A stretch of 64,000 nucleotides of DNA from the NCBI GenBank assembly GCA_028023455.1, contig JAQFVV010000001.1:19151611-19215610 (forward strand). Direction: 5' to 3'. This DNA is from Epiperipatus broadwayi (lineage: Eukaryota; Onychophora; Udeonychophora; Euonychophora; Peripatidae). Of the stretch, positions 22,165 through 34,821 are shown one piece after another (position 1 is the stretch's first letter; every line of letters starts with the position of its first letter). The notes under the pieces were generated by a model. That model had not been told where the DNA came from. It made no database searches and saw only the letters and a program-made list of their open reading frames with translations. A program made the translations under genes and the position numbers.

Positions 22165-24910
22165 TGTACCGGTCAGAATTGTATGATCATTCAACAAGGT
22201 TTAGAATCTAAGCAAAAGTACCCTAAATCCACTCATGCCTGAGATACACAGGTCAGGAGTAATCATGAATTCTGCCCTATTTGCTCTTCTCTAAAACTAT
22301 AACATTATAAACAACACTTCTGATGATAACAGATGAAATTTTAATCATTCTGGTCCTGAAGACACAGCGGAGAAACACGAGATCTACAGGGTAATAAATG
22401 TAAATAAAGAATATCAAATCTTGGATCAATCAAATACCTTATGTGAAGGGACAATTTATAAATTTTAAATGAATTGCACACAGCTAGCATTGGTCAAGAA
22501 ACATGAATTATAAAATAGTATCCATACAGAATCAGCAAAGCCAGAACAATCCAGAGATAAATGTCCATTTAAAATAACCAGTCATAACTTCCAAATAATA
22601 CTAACACTGTTATAAAGATTAAATAGAATTCAATGAGTGAGATTCAGTAAGACACAAACGCATAAGTAATTGTCAACATAATTTAATGAACATAGATAAT
22701 TTTAAATTACATCAGAAGCATAGCACAGATTTAATGTGGTTATACTTTGCATATAGGCAACTGATTTAGTATGCTAATGAACTATAAATAATAATATATT
22801 AATGTTATCAATGCTGTGATCATTACTTTAAGTAATGATAAGAATATTTATAAATTTATCTCCAAAGAGAGGTTTACTCTTAATATAAAAGATAAGTAGT
22901 TTATCGTTCATGAGTATATCTGGTTGAGTATAAATGAGGAATGGGTTAGCTTAACTAAATCTTACTATGACAATCCTAAAATATTCGACTAATTATTAAA
23001 TGAGTGGTTTAGAAACATCACTGCACTATGTCTTATAGTTAATATGAGAACTATACATAAAAGAACTTGCAGTGCTGACTTATAATGATAGCGTTTAAAA
23101 TAGAGAAGATGTCCATCTTTGGACTGAAAGGCTTTATCCCATATATAATTCCATTTGTATTTATCACGAGGCGATATTCGAAAATATGAGTGGTAAGGAT
23201 TCCATGGTACGCCCTCCGATGTTTCACATGGAGAACCTTAATACTCTAATATTTATCCTGAGATTGGTTCTACCAAACCTCATTCCTAGACGAGTTACAT
23301 GATGAAAATCCGGAGTTCGGATGAATAAATATGATAAAGCAAAATATAAATTCTTTAAAATGCTATCATAAGTAAGCAATGCAAATATGGCTTAAGTCTT
23401 AAATGACTAATGAAATAATTTAAGCTTAAATAAAGCAATAATATCATGTGTAACGCCATGATAAAATAATAACCCACTCAGCATTGTACGTATAACTTTA
23501 ATAAATTTAGGATGTTGAAAATAGAAGAGGGAAAAATATTATTTTTCCAATTTAACAAGCCCAAGTATTTTTAAACGACAATATATCATAATGCTCGATG
23601 GCATAAAATCAATAAATAATTATTTAAAATAGGTTAGTAATTAAAATCATTTTAGAAAACATAGAATGCATCAAAATAGATAGTGTCAACAACAAAAAGT
23701 CTATTTTATCCCATAATATGACATTTTAAACAATCCGCCATTAAGCATGCATTTCAAAATATTTAACCTAGTGAACAGCGTTCAATAAGAAATTTTACGT
23801 TTAACTATTTAAATATTCCAAAAAATATCGGAATGATGATTGAAATAATATAGATTGAAACATTAGCATACTAAAATTAATTAATAAGATACATAGTTTA
23901 AATAAGTTTTGCCACATGAAAATAATATAATTAGAGCATGAAACTTAAAACTAGTGAAAGATTTTAAATATATATAATTCTGTGGTAGTGTTTCAAAAAA
24001 CAAGTTTAAAACTTAAGAGAGAAAATCACAAATTTAATGATAATTAAATTTATAGTCAGTTACCAAATAAATAAAGATTACATTATGATTACAATTAAGA
24101 TTTAGGGAAAAAAATGAAGTGAGGAGAATTAAGTGTTCATTCTTCGGCAAAACGGATTACCTTTAGAAGTTATGGTGGTCACTTATAATAATGTATACGA
24201 AGTTTAGCAAGGCACAATACTAATAAAATAATGGTAGGCATCTTCCAATATTTTTTTTACAGTTAAACATAACAGTTCTCAAGCAGTGATGGCATGGCAG
24301 GGAGGCAGAACAAAGGCGATCTAAGGTCAGGGAGGCAAATTCTTTTTACTCACAGTTCATTTTGCTTCCACTCTCCAAACGAATACAAGAGAAGAGTGAT
24401 TTGAACTCTTTTTGCATGTTGATAGAACTTCTGCTCCTCCTATACTTGAAATTTGACAATATTGGAAGATGTAAACAATACATTCCAGAAGCATTATTTA
24501 AATGTATTTAAAAAATTGCAAATAACTTTAAAATATGATTTTTGGTTAGACTTGAAATGAGAATGACATTTTAAAATTGTAATAATACTTTTTAGAATTT
24601 TCTGGCATTGCTTTAGCTCTACATTAATTGTATTTATTTTTATATCTGTAATACATATATGCATATACACAATTATCTAAGTGAAGGGAATTTACAAGTT
24701 AGGAAATAAATATACTTAAGCTAAAATAATAATGCAACTGGTTACACATAACAATTTTGAATAAACAGCATGGAAGTGCATGTGTATTTGGGTGTGCTTA
24801 ACATTATTAGATGACCAAATAAACATATAAACAAGTTCAAACCCTACTTTAAAGGTATGTAATATCATCAGGCAGTGAAGTTAAATATGTACTACAGATT
24901 TACCACTTCA
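22165..24910 (-). repeat. LTR, 3' with respect to the element
   Basis: 2746 bp, nearly collinear with the other LTR. In the first ~140 bp I count about eight differences, so the two LTRs have diverged by several percent and the insertion is not recent. No coding potential was seen inside. Confidence 0.93.
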
Positions 24911-24919
24911 CATTTCCCT
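24911..24919 (-). promoter_or_regulatory. Candidate polypurine tract
   Basis: AGGGAAATG on the minus strand, immediately before the 3' LTR (whose coding-sense start is TGAAGTGG). Position and purine content fit a plus-strand priming site. It is short, so this is tentative. Confidence 0.4.
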
Positions 24920-25247
24920 AATTAGAGGAACAAACAAAAAAAATTGTTTAAAAAAATGATTTTACTTATACCTTTAAAAATTGTTATTCCAAGTGTCAAA
25001 GAAACACATGGTCAATGTAACAGCAATAAGCTAGTCTATATTCTCTTCACTACTCTTTTGTCTATGCTTCACTTCATGAAATTCTAATCACAATGTTCTA
25101 ATTGGAATCTCCCTATTCTTTTAAGTCTTTTTGAAAATCAATGGTCCATCCTAATATCTCAGAACACATATTCTTTGCCCGGGTCAGGTGGTATATATGG
25201 CTTTAATTGGCATGCATTGTAAGTGACTTTAATTCATTCTCCTTCTC

Positions 25248-26480
25248 TTAAAAGGAAAGCATTTTCCCACATTTCTTCTTAATTACATAAGGACCTTTAT
25301 ACAAAGGGAAAAATTTGTCGAACTCTTGGCATGTGACATTACTGTGCTTAGGAACTTTAAGCCACACTTGATCTCCTTCACAAAATCTATGATGAGGAAT
25401 ATGCCCCTTTCTAATTATAATTTTGGCCATATGAGCTAACCTTGATCGAGCATGTTGCTGGTCATATTTTTGATCAAAACAAACATCCTCATTTGGTAAG
25501 GATTTGAAAATATCTGGGCATGGTTTGCCAAAGTGAAGACATCTTGGGACAAAACCTGTTGATTCATTAACTGACTGGTTAATGAAATCTGTTATCTTCT
25601 TGGTATTGTTGACCCAATGTCTATGATTCTCAGAAGTAAGGTGCGGAATAGTTGGTTTATCTCTCTCATTACACGCTTGCATGGGTTAGATTGGGGGGTT
25701 CTAACCGATGTGAGATGATGTGTTAGTCCTTGTCAAAGAATACAGGCTCTCCACAGCTTGGATGTGAATGCGGAACCACAGTCTGATAGCAAAATTTCAG
25801 GTTTATCTACTTCAGGGAATTGTTTGTTTTGTAGAACCCGAATCACATTTCTGGAATCTGCTCGTGGTACCGGATATGCTTGAACATATTTAAAGAAAAT
25901 ATTGTAAGTAACTAACAGATACTGGAAGCATCTAAATCTGGGCAAAGGACTATAGTGATCTATAGCCAATAATTCATTGGCTTGGAAGCAACAATAGGAA
26001 TAACTGCCCAGCATATGATTTTGTAAGGTGCTTTGATTTTGCACATAAGGAACATTCTCTTAATATGGTCAAAATTTGAGCATACATTCTGGGCCAGTAA
26101 AACCTACGTCTCACTGCCTCTTCTGTTTTTCTGAGTCCATAATGTCCAAGACTTTGATGAGTTGCATTTATAATTTGTTTCCTCATGTGGTGTGGTACCC
26201 CGATCTTCCATGGATTGTCTTCTCTATTTGTTTTTATATGTAATATTTCTTCCCTTATTTGATACTGATGTTTCCTTTTGGCACTCAGTTTGGAAGCATT
26301 TTCTTCTCTTTTCTTTAACACCGCACGAATGATATTTCCATACTGGAGATCCCTTTCCTGCCAATATCTTATATTCTTTAAATCAGACTCAATGGATATC
26401 TCATTAGCTGTGCCCATTACCTTAGCAGATTGGTCTACAAGTTTCGGATTCTGAAGTGACATTGGTATGGGATTCCAGCT
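25248..26480 (-). pseudogene. LTR-element integrase region
   Basis: The N-terminal zinc-binding H-H-C-C segment is visible as HQSLGHYGLRKTEEAVRRRF followed by YWPRM and CSLCAKSK (about 26040-26190). The catalytic core follows in shifted frames: IDHYSPLP (about 25955) holds the first Asp, and ILLSDCGSAFTSK (about 25760-25800) holds the second. A plausible Glu lies in KRVMRE (about 25680-25695). A TGA stop interrupts the core near 25740. The C-terminal part contains EGDQVWLKVPKHSN and LYKGPYVIKK (about 25270-25390), matching the 'GD.VWl........L...w.GPY.v' domain typical of gypsy integrases. Role when intact: insertion of element cDNA into chromosomes. This copy is broken. Confidence 0.9.
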
Positions 26481-27043
26481 TAATATATCTGCCACTATAT
26501 TTTCATGGCCTGGGCAATAAACTATACTGTAGTTAAATTTTTGTAAAATGAGACTCCACCTTATGAGCCTTTCATTTGTAAGGAAACTTTTATTTAAGAA
26601 TTCCAAACATTTTTGATCCATGACTATGATAACTTCAGATCCCAAGAAAAATTGCTGAAACTTTTGGCACACCCAAACAATGGCATGTGTTTTTTGTTCG
26701 GTGATAGTATAATTATTCTCTGCTCCTTTTATTGTCCTGCTACAAAAATATAAAACTTCATGCTACAAAAATATAAAACCTCATGTTTTCCCTCCTCATC
26801 CACTTGAAACAGTACAACTTGCAAACCTTTCTTACTGCTATCAGTCTGGACATAGAATGGACAATTAAAGTTAGGATGATGAATTATCACAGTGTCAAGA
26901 AATTTCCTTTTAATATTAGAAAATTCTTGGTCATGTATGTTGCTCCAATTCCACTTTTGCTCTTTCCATAGTAACTCTACCATGTTGGTTGTTTCTTGAG
27001 AAAAACCAGGATAAAATTTGTGGTAGAAATTACATAAACCCAA
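26481..27043 (-). pseudogene. LTR-element RNase H region
   Basis: YVQTDSSKKGLQVVLFQVDE (about 26800-26860) matches the first RNase H block 'f.l.tDAS..glGavL.Q'. In the next frame FLGSEVIIVMDQKCLEFLN matches the '..D...L..L' block, and YCPGHENIVADILSW (about 26490-26535) matches 'y.pG..N.vADaLSR', the final catalytic Asp block. A frameshift near 26700 splits the domain. A near-duplicated stretch, 'gctacaaaaatataaaac.tcatg', at about 26738-26785 marks the break. Confidence 0.9.
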
Positions 27044-27049
27044 GAAAGA

Positions 27050-27836
27050 TCAGATATGTTTGTGAGTAGTTGGGCATGGAAAATCCTCTATTGTCTTGTT
27101 TTTATCTGGGTGTGCTCGTATTCCTTGCTCACCAATTAGATGCCCCAAGAAAACTATTTACCTGAGACCAAACAAACTCTTTTTTAAATTTATGGAAATG
27201 TTCTCTTTAGCACACTCCTTAAAAAACATTTCTAATTATTTCAAATGTTCCAATGGATTCTTAGATGCAATCATGATGTCATCGACATATGAAACCAAAT
27301 GTTTTTGCTAGTCTTCTGATAAAACTTGGCTTAGACATCTCATAAGTTTGGCTCCACTATTTATATGTATGAATGGCACTCTTTTGAACACAAGAGTTTG
27401 CCCATTATAATGAAATGCTGTGTACTTACAGTCTTGTGTGTCTAAAATCATTTGCCAATAACTAGCAGTAAGATCTACAGTAAAAAACAGGCATTTCCTC
27501 GCTAACTTTACAAATAACTCTTGTGCTGAAGGAGGTATGTCACATTCCGGAATGGTCATACTATTCAATTTCCGGGCATCTAGGCACAATCGAAGAGTAC
27601 CATTTTTTAACAACTACTAGAGGATTATTATATGGTGAAGGACTTCTCTCAATGATAATCCACTCTACCATTTGACAGATTTGTTTCTCAACTTCCTCAT
27701 GGTACTGGAAAGGTATTGGATAAGTTCGTGATTGTACATACAAATCTTCATTAACACGAATCTGGTGTGTATAACCTTTTATTTCTCCTGGGACAGTTAA
27801 AAATATTTGTCTATTCTCCATCAAGATTTTTGTCAA
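27050..27836 (-). pseudogene. LTR-element reverse transcriptase region
   Basis: The start contains VEKQICQMVEWIIIERSPSP (about 27640-27700), the usual 'l..l...G.I.pS.SP' entry block, followed after a frameshift by RLCLDARKLNSMT (about 27555-27595), matching 'R.cvDyR.LN..T'. YWQMILDTQDCKYTAFH corresponds to 'yhqi.i...d..KTAF'. The catalytic YVDD is intact at 27278-27289. At least two frameshifts or stops are needed to connect the pieces. Function when intact: copying element RNA to cDNA. Confidence 0.92.
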
Positions 27837-27960
27837 TTGATTTCATCCTTAAGCTCGGTTAGAATAGATCCTTCAACCTTTTCCATGATCAATGCAGTAT
27901 CAATGGGTTGGGTTAAACATCCCACCTTGAACGCTGGAGGTTCATTTTCTATATTGAACT

Positions 27961-28353
27961 TTACAGTTTGCCATTTATCACATACATCCTCTTTGGAAAA
28001 TTTATAATACATTGTTGCTGGGTTAAGAAATCAGTTCCCAAAACCATTTCATGTATAAGTCCAGCAACAACCAATAATGAGTGTTCTATTAATTTTTCAC
28101 ATAACCTCACCTCTAAAAAAATTTGGTGATTTTCAGTGGTGACCCTTCTTCCATTGGCTAGTATTAAGTGCATTGGGCACATTGGAAGTTCCATTATATT
28201 TTTCTCTTGGCTACTGTACCTGATGAACCATGATTTTGAAATGAGAGACACTTGACTCCTGGAGTCTAATAATGCAAGAATGTTATGGGTTCCTATACTA
28301 ACATTCACAGTTGGATATAGATTCTGGACTCCATTTGTTTTTGGTTGGTCCAT
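27961..28353 (-). pseudogene. LTR-element aspartic protease region
   Basis: ILALLDSRSQVSLISKSWF (about 28230-28290) is the retropepsin active-site segment. The catalytic triad D-S/T-G reads D-S-R, so the glycine is lost. GLIHEMVLGTDFLTQQQCII (about 27985-28045) matches the downstream 'iLG.DfL.....i.d' block. Open for 130 codons, it lies between gag and RT as expected. The mutated triad argues against activity. Confidence 0.85.
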
Positions 28354-28439
28354 TTCGTGAATGAGGGTAGTAATGGGCTTATTATCATAAGTCGATTTGT
28401 TCCTTTTTCCTCTGGGGTGCCACAGAAAGGAATGGCCTA

Positions 28440-30134
28440 ATGGGACCCCTTGAAGTTTTCTGACATCCTTCCTTTTAATGCAGTCTGCTTCTGTTGAGTT
28501 CTCCGATTATAATTCCCACTTTCATTGTTATCCTAATCATCTGAACTCTGGGCTCATCCACCCTTCATGACTTCCCCGGTGGTTCTGTGGTAAGGTGACC
28601 ATAGTCAATGGAGGTCAAGAAATGTGTCATTTGTTCCACATCTGTGATCTGTCTTCCCAACATCATTTTCTGGATCCATGATGGCATGTTATGATGGATG
28701 GTTCTAATAATTCGTGCATCAGAATAAGCATATGCTGTTAAAGACCTAAGTCTGGCAACTTGATGCACAAAATACTTAGTATGAGTCTCTCTGGGGCTAG
28801 GCTTATATTTTTCTGTAGACAAGGTGTTCAGAAGGCGATCCTGTTGCTCTTCATTCCAATAACTCTGAAGGAGAGCTGCTCTATAATCCCCAAAGTTCCA
28901 AGGCTTTTCTTGCAAGGAGTTCCACCAGTTCTTTGCTGTTCCCAATAAATAATGGCTTGCAATGGCTACCTGTTCTTCATGACTCGCAGGATTAAAAAAT
29001 ACAGCTCTTTAAGACTTCCCAAGTGCTCTTGTGGGCTGTCTCTGGGGTCTCCATGAAAATGTTGAATTTGTATAAATTTTGCCATGTTATAATTTCCTCT
29101 CATATTAAATGGGCAATTATTTACATCATGACTCCTTTCTGCAATAACTGGCTCATTACTCATTATCATACTCCCAAGTTCCATTTCTGGTTGTTTTCTA
29201 AAATCTCCCTGTGGTGGATATTTACGTTCTGGCTCTAGATGCATTGCCTTAACTGGATGGTTCACTTCACCTTGCTCTTCCAATATCCCTTTTAGTACCA
29301 ATTGGATCTGTTCCAATTCCTTGCAGAGACCTTCCACGGTGCCTTTAATATCCAATTGTATTTTCATTTGGGTTTCTTGAAGTGTGTTCTTAATTTCATT
29401 TATCTCCTTTTCTGATGTCTCATAGTCATGTTTAGCTTTTTCACTCAGCTCATAAAGTTGATTTTCAATCTTCTCCTGAGCTACATGAATATCTTTTAAT
29501 TGTTCCTTGTGTTTTTGTTAATCCTGTTGTGCTACTTTTAATATTGACTCGTAGTGCTGAAATTGCTCATGAATCTGTTGATAATCCTCTTTTATTCCTT
29601 CTATAGCAAGTGTTTTTTTCATCAATTTGTTTAACCCATTCTTCCATCTTCTGTTGTTTGTCAGCTTCCTTTTCTAATAGACCCTGCATCATCTTCCGGA
29701 ATTCTTCAGCTTCTTTCTTCTGTTCTTCAGCTTCTTTCTTTTGTTTTTCAGCTTCTTTCTTCCGGAATTTTTCAGCTTCTTTCTTCTGTTCTTCAGCTTC
29801 TTTCTTTTGTTCTTCAGCTTTTTTCTTCCAGAATTTTCAATTTTTTTCTTCTGTTCATCAGCTTGGTGCTTTAATAGACTTTGCATCATCATAAATAATT
29901 GACGGTTATTGTTGATGACCTCTGGTCCCTTATTCATACTCCCAATAAAAGCTCTGGTTCCAAAGTAATTTCTGGGCTTAGAACATCCATTGAATTGGAA
30001 TCCCCTAAAAAATCCTTTTCCAATTCCCCATTACTGCTTCCATTCTCATCTTCTAATTTTTTAACTTCTGAATCTTTGTATCTGTATTCTTCACTACTTA
30101 TCATTTTACTGATATCACTAACTCTATGACTCAT
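28440..30134 (-). pseudogene. LTR-element gag-like region with long coiled coil
   Basis: The first Met candidate is at 30134 (MSHRVSDISKMISSEE), with an acidic N-terminus. About 29400-29930 encodes, in one minus frame, tandem EAEEQKKEAEEFRKK-type heptad-like repeats, a strong coiled coil. About 28990-29090 gives IQIQHFHGDPRDSPQEHLG, matching the 'F.Gd......f' start of retrotransposon gag capsids. Then GTAKNWWNSLQEKPWNFGDY and ALLQSYWNEEQQDRLLNTL (28850-28945) match the 'A..W...l......w..f...l...F' capsid core. No CCHC zinc knuckle is visible downstream (28360-28560). Several frame breaks are present. Confidence 0.85.
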
Positions 30135-30706
30135 TATTATTTGCTATGGGTTATTTGCCTTTCCCTTTTCCCCAATCACATCTATACTACCATTTCCCAT
30201 CATACCTACTACTTTCTTTCTGCCCTGCCTAACTTATATGATGCCTAACCACTTTATTAGTTATGCCTACTCTTCTCACTACTTGAATCTGCCTATATCA
30301 GTAAGCTATATAATATAAAATTATTAACTATTAATTCTATAACACAAAATATATTAAAAAATTACCATGCCTTCACTCCTTTTGCCACTTTCCATCTGTT
30401 CTCTTTGCACCTGGAATTGACTAAAAATCTTTATTAGTAAATTGATAATACAAAATATAACAGAAAGCCAAAGCAAAGTATGATTTTCTCTCTTTTAAAT
30501 ATTTGCTTGCGTTTGAATCTCACACAATGTAAGTTATGTTAACACATGAAATCACCGGTTGGCAAAATTTATAATTGTATAAATACAAGGCACCATGCCA
30601 ACATGGCAAGATTAATAACTTATTACATAATATTTAGGTTATTCATATTCACAGAGATGGACACCAAATTTTCCTTTTGCATTGATCAAATAATTCACAA
30701 TTATTA

Positions 30707-30709
<3 letters not shown>

Positions 30710-30779
<70 letters not shown>
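30710..30779. repeat. (AT)n microsatellite inside the LTR element
   Basis: About 70 bp of pure AT followed by (ATTT)n. It probably expanded after insertion. Confidence 0.95.
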
Positions 30780-30782
<3 letters not shown>

Positions 30783-31108
30783 TATTTATTTATTTATTTA
30801 TTTATTTATTATGTATACATAAAAAGTCTTTAAGTTGACTTATGTTACAATCCAGCAAAATAAAGCTAAGAAAATATTATGACAATATGCAAATTATACA
30901 ACATGGATTGACATAATTTAGAATAAAACAATTTATTTCATGAATACTTATCATTTACTACAAACTAACAATGCGTGACTAACCTAAGTTTGAATATAGG
31001 AATTTTATTCAATTATCTATATCATTTCCAAGAAGCATGAGGCTATCATAAAATATCAAAATTAATATTCTTTCCAGTAATTTGTATTTATCGATATCAT
31101 TTTTCACT

Positions 31109-31500
31109 TTCGCTTGCATAAGAATATGTAAACCATTAAAGCATTTTGCCAACTACATCTGGCTGCTTAGTGTTACATAAAAAGGTCTTCACCTGCTTTG
31201 AGGTTACTAATAATAAGAAACGAACATTTAAAATATCAACTAGCAAGCAACTTTTCTTTTGCTAGCATGAGAACATGTAAACCATTTAAGCATTTTGCCA
31301 ACTGCATCTGGCTGCTTGGTATTACATAAAGGGTCTTCACCTGCTTTGAGGTTACTCTAAGAATCAATGTCATTGAAGCATAAAGTCCACTACATCGGAC
31401 TGCTTGACATAGAATTCTATTTTTAAGGTCTTCACCTGTTTTGAGGCTACTACTAATAGGAAACGAACAGTTTAAATATTTGCTAGCAAATAATACTTTT
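31109..31500 (-). repeat. Imperfect ~125-bp tandem repeats in the LTR-element leader
   Basis: Three diverged units share AAGCATTTTGCCAACT, ATCTGGCTGCTTGGTATTAC and GGTCTTCACCTGCTTTGAGG (unit starts near 31115, 31257 and 31375). The third unit is partial and more diverged. Each ends near TAGGAAACGAACA, except the middle one. Confidence 0.8.
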
Positions 31501-32044
31501 AAATTAAAGTTTTTAACATAATATTGATATTGGATACTTCTAAATATCAAAATCTGAGATATACACTACTTAATGTTGACAAAGAAAAAATTACTTCTTT
31601 CATCTATTCTACCCCTTGCTCCAATCTACTCTTACTACCTTTCTAACACATTAATTTTTTTCTCCTTATTGTCATGAATGCCTATTAACAAATGTATAAT
31701 ATATATACACTGAGAGTATAAGATACAAATATAATTAATTTATGTATATATTAACTGTCTTATTACTTTTTAAATAATTATTTTGACTAACAATACTGTT
31801 TTACTCATATAGCTTATGATATTTAACCAACAAAACGAATTAATGAGCCTACATTTAGATAATCTTGGAGACATTAAAATATAAACCACCAAAACATAAG
31901 CACTTACAAGGTCTGGTATTTAATTAATATAGACCCCAATGATTGAGCCAACAACAAGATAAGCAGTCTACAGGGTGTGAGATTTAATTAATCGAGGCCC
32001 CAAATGTTTGGGCCGCCAAGCCCAAGAAAGAAAAAAAAGAATCC

Positions 32045-34795
32045 TGTACCGGTCAGAATTGTATGTTCATTTAATAAGGTTTAGAATCTAAGCAAAAGTA
32101 CCCTAAATCCACTCATGCCCGAGATACACAGATCAGGAGCAATCATGAATTCTGCCCTATTTGCTCTTTCCTAAAACTATAACATTATAAATAACACTTC
32201 TGATGATAAGAGATGAAATTTTATTCATTCTAGTTCCGGAGACACAGCAGAGAAACACGAGATCTACAAGGTAATGAATGTAAATAAAGAATATCAAATC
32301 TTGGCTCAATCATATAGCTTATGTGAAGGAACAATTTATAAATTTTAAATGAATTTCACACAGCTAGCATTGCAAAAGAAACATGAATTATAAAATAGTA
32401 TCCATCCAGAATGAGCAAAGACAGAACAATCCAGAGATAAATGTCCGTTTAAAATAATCAGTCATAACTTCCAAATATTACTAACACTGTTATAAAGATT
32501 AAATAGAATTCAATAAGTGAAATTCAGTAAGACACAAATGCATAAGTAATTATCAACATAATTTAATGAACATAGATCATTTTAAATTACATCAGAAGCA
32601 TAGCACAGATATAATGCAGTTATACTTTGCATATAGGCAACTGATTTAGTATGCTAATGAACTATAAATAGTTATAAATTAATGTTATCAATGCTGTGAT
32701 CATTACTTTAAGTAATGATAAGGACGTTTATAAATTTATCTCCAAAGAGAGGTTTACTCTTAATATAACAGATAAGTACTTTATCGTTCATGAGTATATC
32801 TGGTCGAGTACAAATGAGGAATGGGTTAGCTTAACTAAGTCTTACTATGACAATCCTAAAATATTCGACTAATTATTAAATGAGTGGTTTAGAGCATCAC
32901 TGCACTATGTCTTATAGTTAATATGAGAACTATATATAAAAGAACTCGCAGTGCTGACTTATAATGATAGCGTTTAAAATAGAGAAGATATCCGTCTTTG
33001 GACTGAAAGGCTTTATCACATATATAATTCCACTTGTATTTATCACGAGGTGATATTCAAAAATATGAGTGGTAAGGATTTCATGGTACACCCTCCGACA
33101 TTTCACATGCAGCCCCTTAATACTCTAATATTTATCCTGAGATCGGTTCTACCAAACCTCATTCCTAGACGACTTACGTGAAGAAAATCCGGAGTTCTGA
33201 TGAATAAATATGATAAAGCAAAATATAAATTCTTTAAAATGCTATCATTAGTAAGCAATGTGAATATGGCTTAAGTCTTAAATGACTAATGAAATAATTT
33301 AAGCTTAAATAAAGCAATAATATCATGCGTAACGCCATGCTAAAATAATAACCCACTCAGCATCGTACGTATAACTTTAATAAATTTAGGATGTCGAAAA
33401 TAGAAGAGGGAAAAATATTATTTTTCCTATGTAACAAGCCCAAGTATTTTTAAATGACAATATATCATAAGCTAATGCTCGATGGCATAAAAGCAATAAA
33501 TAATTATTTAAAATAGGTTAGTAATTAAAATCATTTTAGAAAACATAGAATGCATCTAAATAAATAGTGTCAACAACAAAAAGTTTATTTTATCCCATAA
33601 TATGACATTTTAAACGATCTGCCATTAAGCATACATTTCAAAATATTTAACCTAGCGAACAGCGTTCAATAAGAAATTTTACGTTTAACTATTTAAATAA
33701 TCCAAAAAATATCGGAATGATAATTGAAATAATATAAGTTCATTAGATTGAAACATTAGCATACTTAAACTAATTAATAAGATACATAATTTAAATAAGT
33801 GTTGCCGCATGAAAATAATATAATTAGAGCGTGAAACTTAAAACTAGTGATAGATTTTAAATATATATAATTCTGTGCTAGCGTTTCAAAGAACAAGTTT
33901 AAAACTTAAGAGAGAAAATCACAAATTTAATGATAATTAAGTTTATAGTCAGTTACCAAATAAATAAAGATTACATTATGATTACAATTAAGATTTAGAA
34001 AAAAAATGAAGTGAGGAGAATTAAGAGTTCATTCTTCAGCAAAACGGATTAACTTTAGAAGTTATGGTGGCCATTTATAATAATGTATATGAAGTTTAGC
34101 AAGGCACAATACTAATAAAATAATGGTAGGCATCTTCCAACATTCTTTTACAGTTAAATATAACAGTTCTCAGGCAGAGATGGCATGGCAGGGAGGCAGA
34201 ACAAAGGTGATCTAAGGTCAGGGAGGCAAATTCTTTTTACTCACTGTTCATTTTGCTTCCACTCTCCAAACGAATACAAGAGAAGAGTTATTTGAACTCC
34301 TTTTGCACGTTCCTAGAACTTCTGCTTCTCCTATACTTGAAATTTGGCAATATTGGAAGATGTAAACAATATGTTCCAGAAGCATTATTTAAATGTATTT
34401 AAAAAATTGCAAATAACTTTAAAATATGATTTTTGGTTTGACTTGAAATGAGAATGACATTGTTAAATTTTAATAATACTTTTTAGAATTTTCTGGCATT
34501 GCTTTAGCTCTTCATTAATTGTATTTATTTTTATATCTGTAATACATATACGCACATACACAATTATCTAAGTGAAGGGAATTTACAAGCTTGGAAATAA
34601 AATATACTTAAGCTAAAATTCAACTGGTTACACATAATAATTTTGAATAATCTGGGTGGAAATGATGTGTATATGTAAGTGCTTAATATTCCTAGATGAC
34701 CAAATAAACATATAAACTAGTTCAAACCCTACTTTAAAGGTATGTAATGTCATCAGGCAGTGAAGTTAAATATGTACTACAGATTTACCACTTCA
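32045..34795 (-). repeat. LTR, 5' with respect to the element
   Basis: 2751 bp copy of the LTR at 22165. Since the element is on the minus strand, transcription would start in this copy and run toward lower coordinates. Confidence 0.93.
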
Positions 34796-34821
34796 ATATA
34801 TATGGTGTTTTGTAGTACTTT

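Larger units (their letters stand above)
30135..32044 (-). other. LTR-element leader (5' untranslated) region
   Basis: This 1.9-kb non-coding stretch lies between the 5' LTR and gag, long for this class. It contains an (AT)n expansion (30710-30779), an ATTT-type run (30781-30810), the ~125-bp tandem repeats at 31109-31500, and a diverged ~70-bp duplication at about 31910-32030. The text 'atttaattaat..a.gccccaa' occurs twice there. The primer-binding site should lie just left of 32045, and TTGGCGGCCCAAA on the minus strand near 32000-32015 is a GC-rich candidate only. Confidence 0.7.
22165..34795 (-). mobile_element. Complete but decayed LTR retrotransposon (Ty3/gypsy-like), 12.6 kb
   Basis: Direct repeats at 22165-24910 and 32045-34795 begin TGTACCGG and end CCACTTCA on the plus strand, giving the canonical TG...CA ends in either orientation. 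Between them the minus strand encodes, in order, a gag-like region, aspartic protease, RT, RNase H and integrase, which is the Ty3/gypsy order. A 4-bp ATAT flanks both ends (22161-22164 and 34796-34799), but it lies in AT-rich DNA and is weak evidence of a target duplication. A polypurine candidate (AGGGAAATG on the minus strand) abuts the coding-side LTR at 24911-24919. A primer-binding site is not clear. All genes carry stops or frameshifts. Confidence 0.93.

Noticed and set aside
22319-22365. CTGATGA followed by GAAA in the LTR (also in the other LTR near 32203), tested as a hammerhead
   Set aside because: No helix II between the two core parts and no pairing for helix I, so it is chance.
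30546-30833. 95-codon frame with Tyr-Ile repeats
   Set aside because: It is the translation of an (AT)n run within the LTR element leader.
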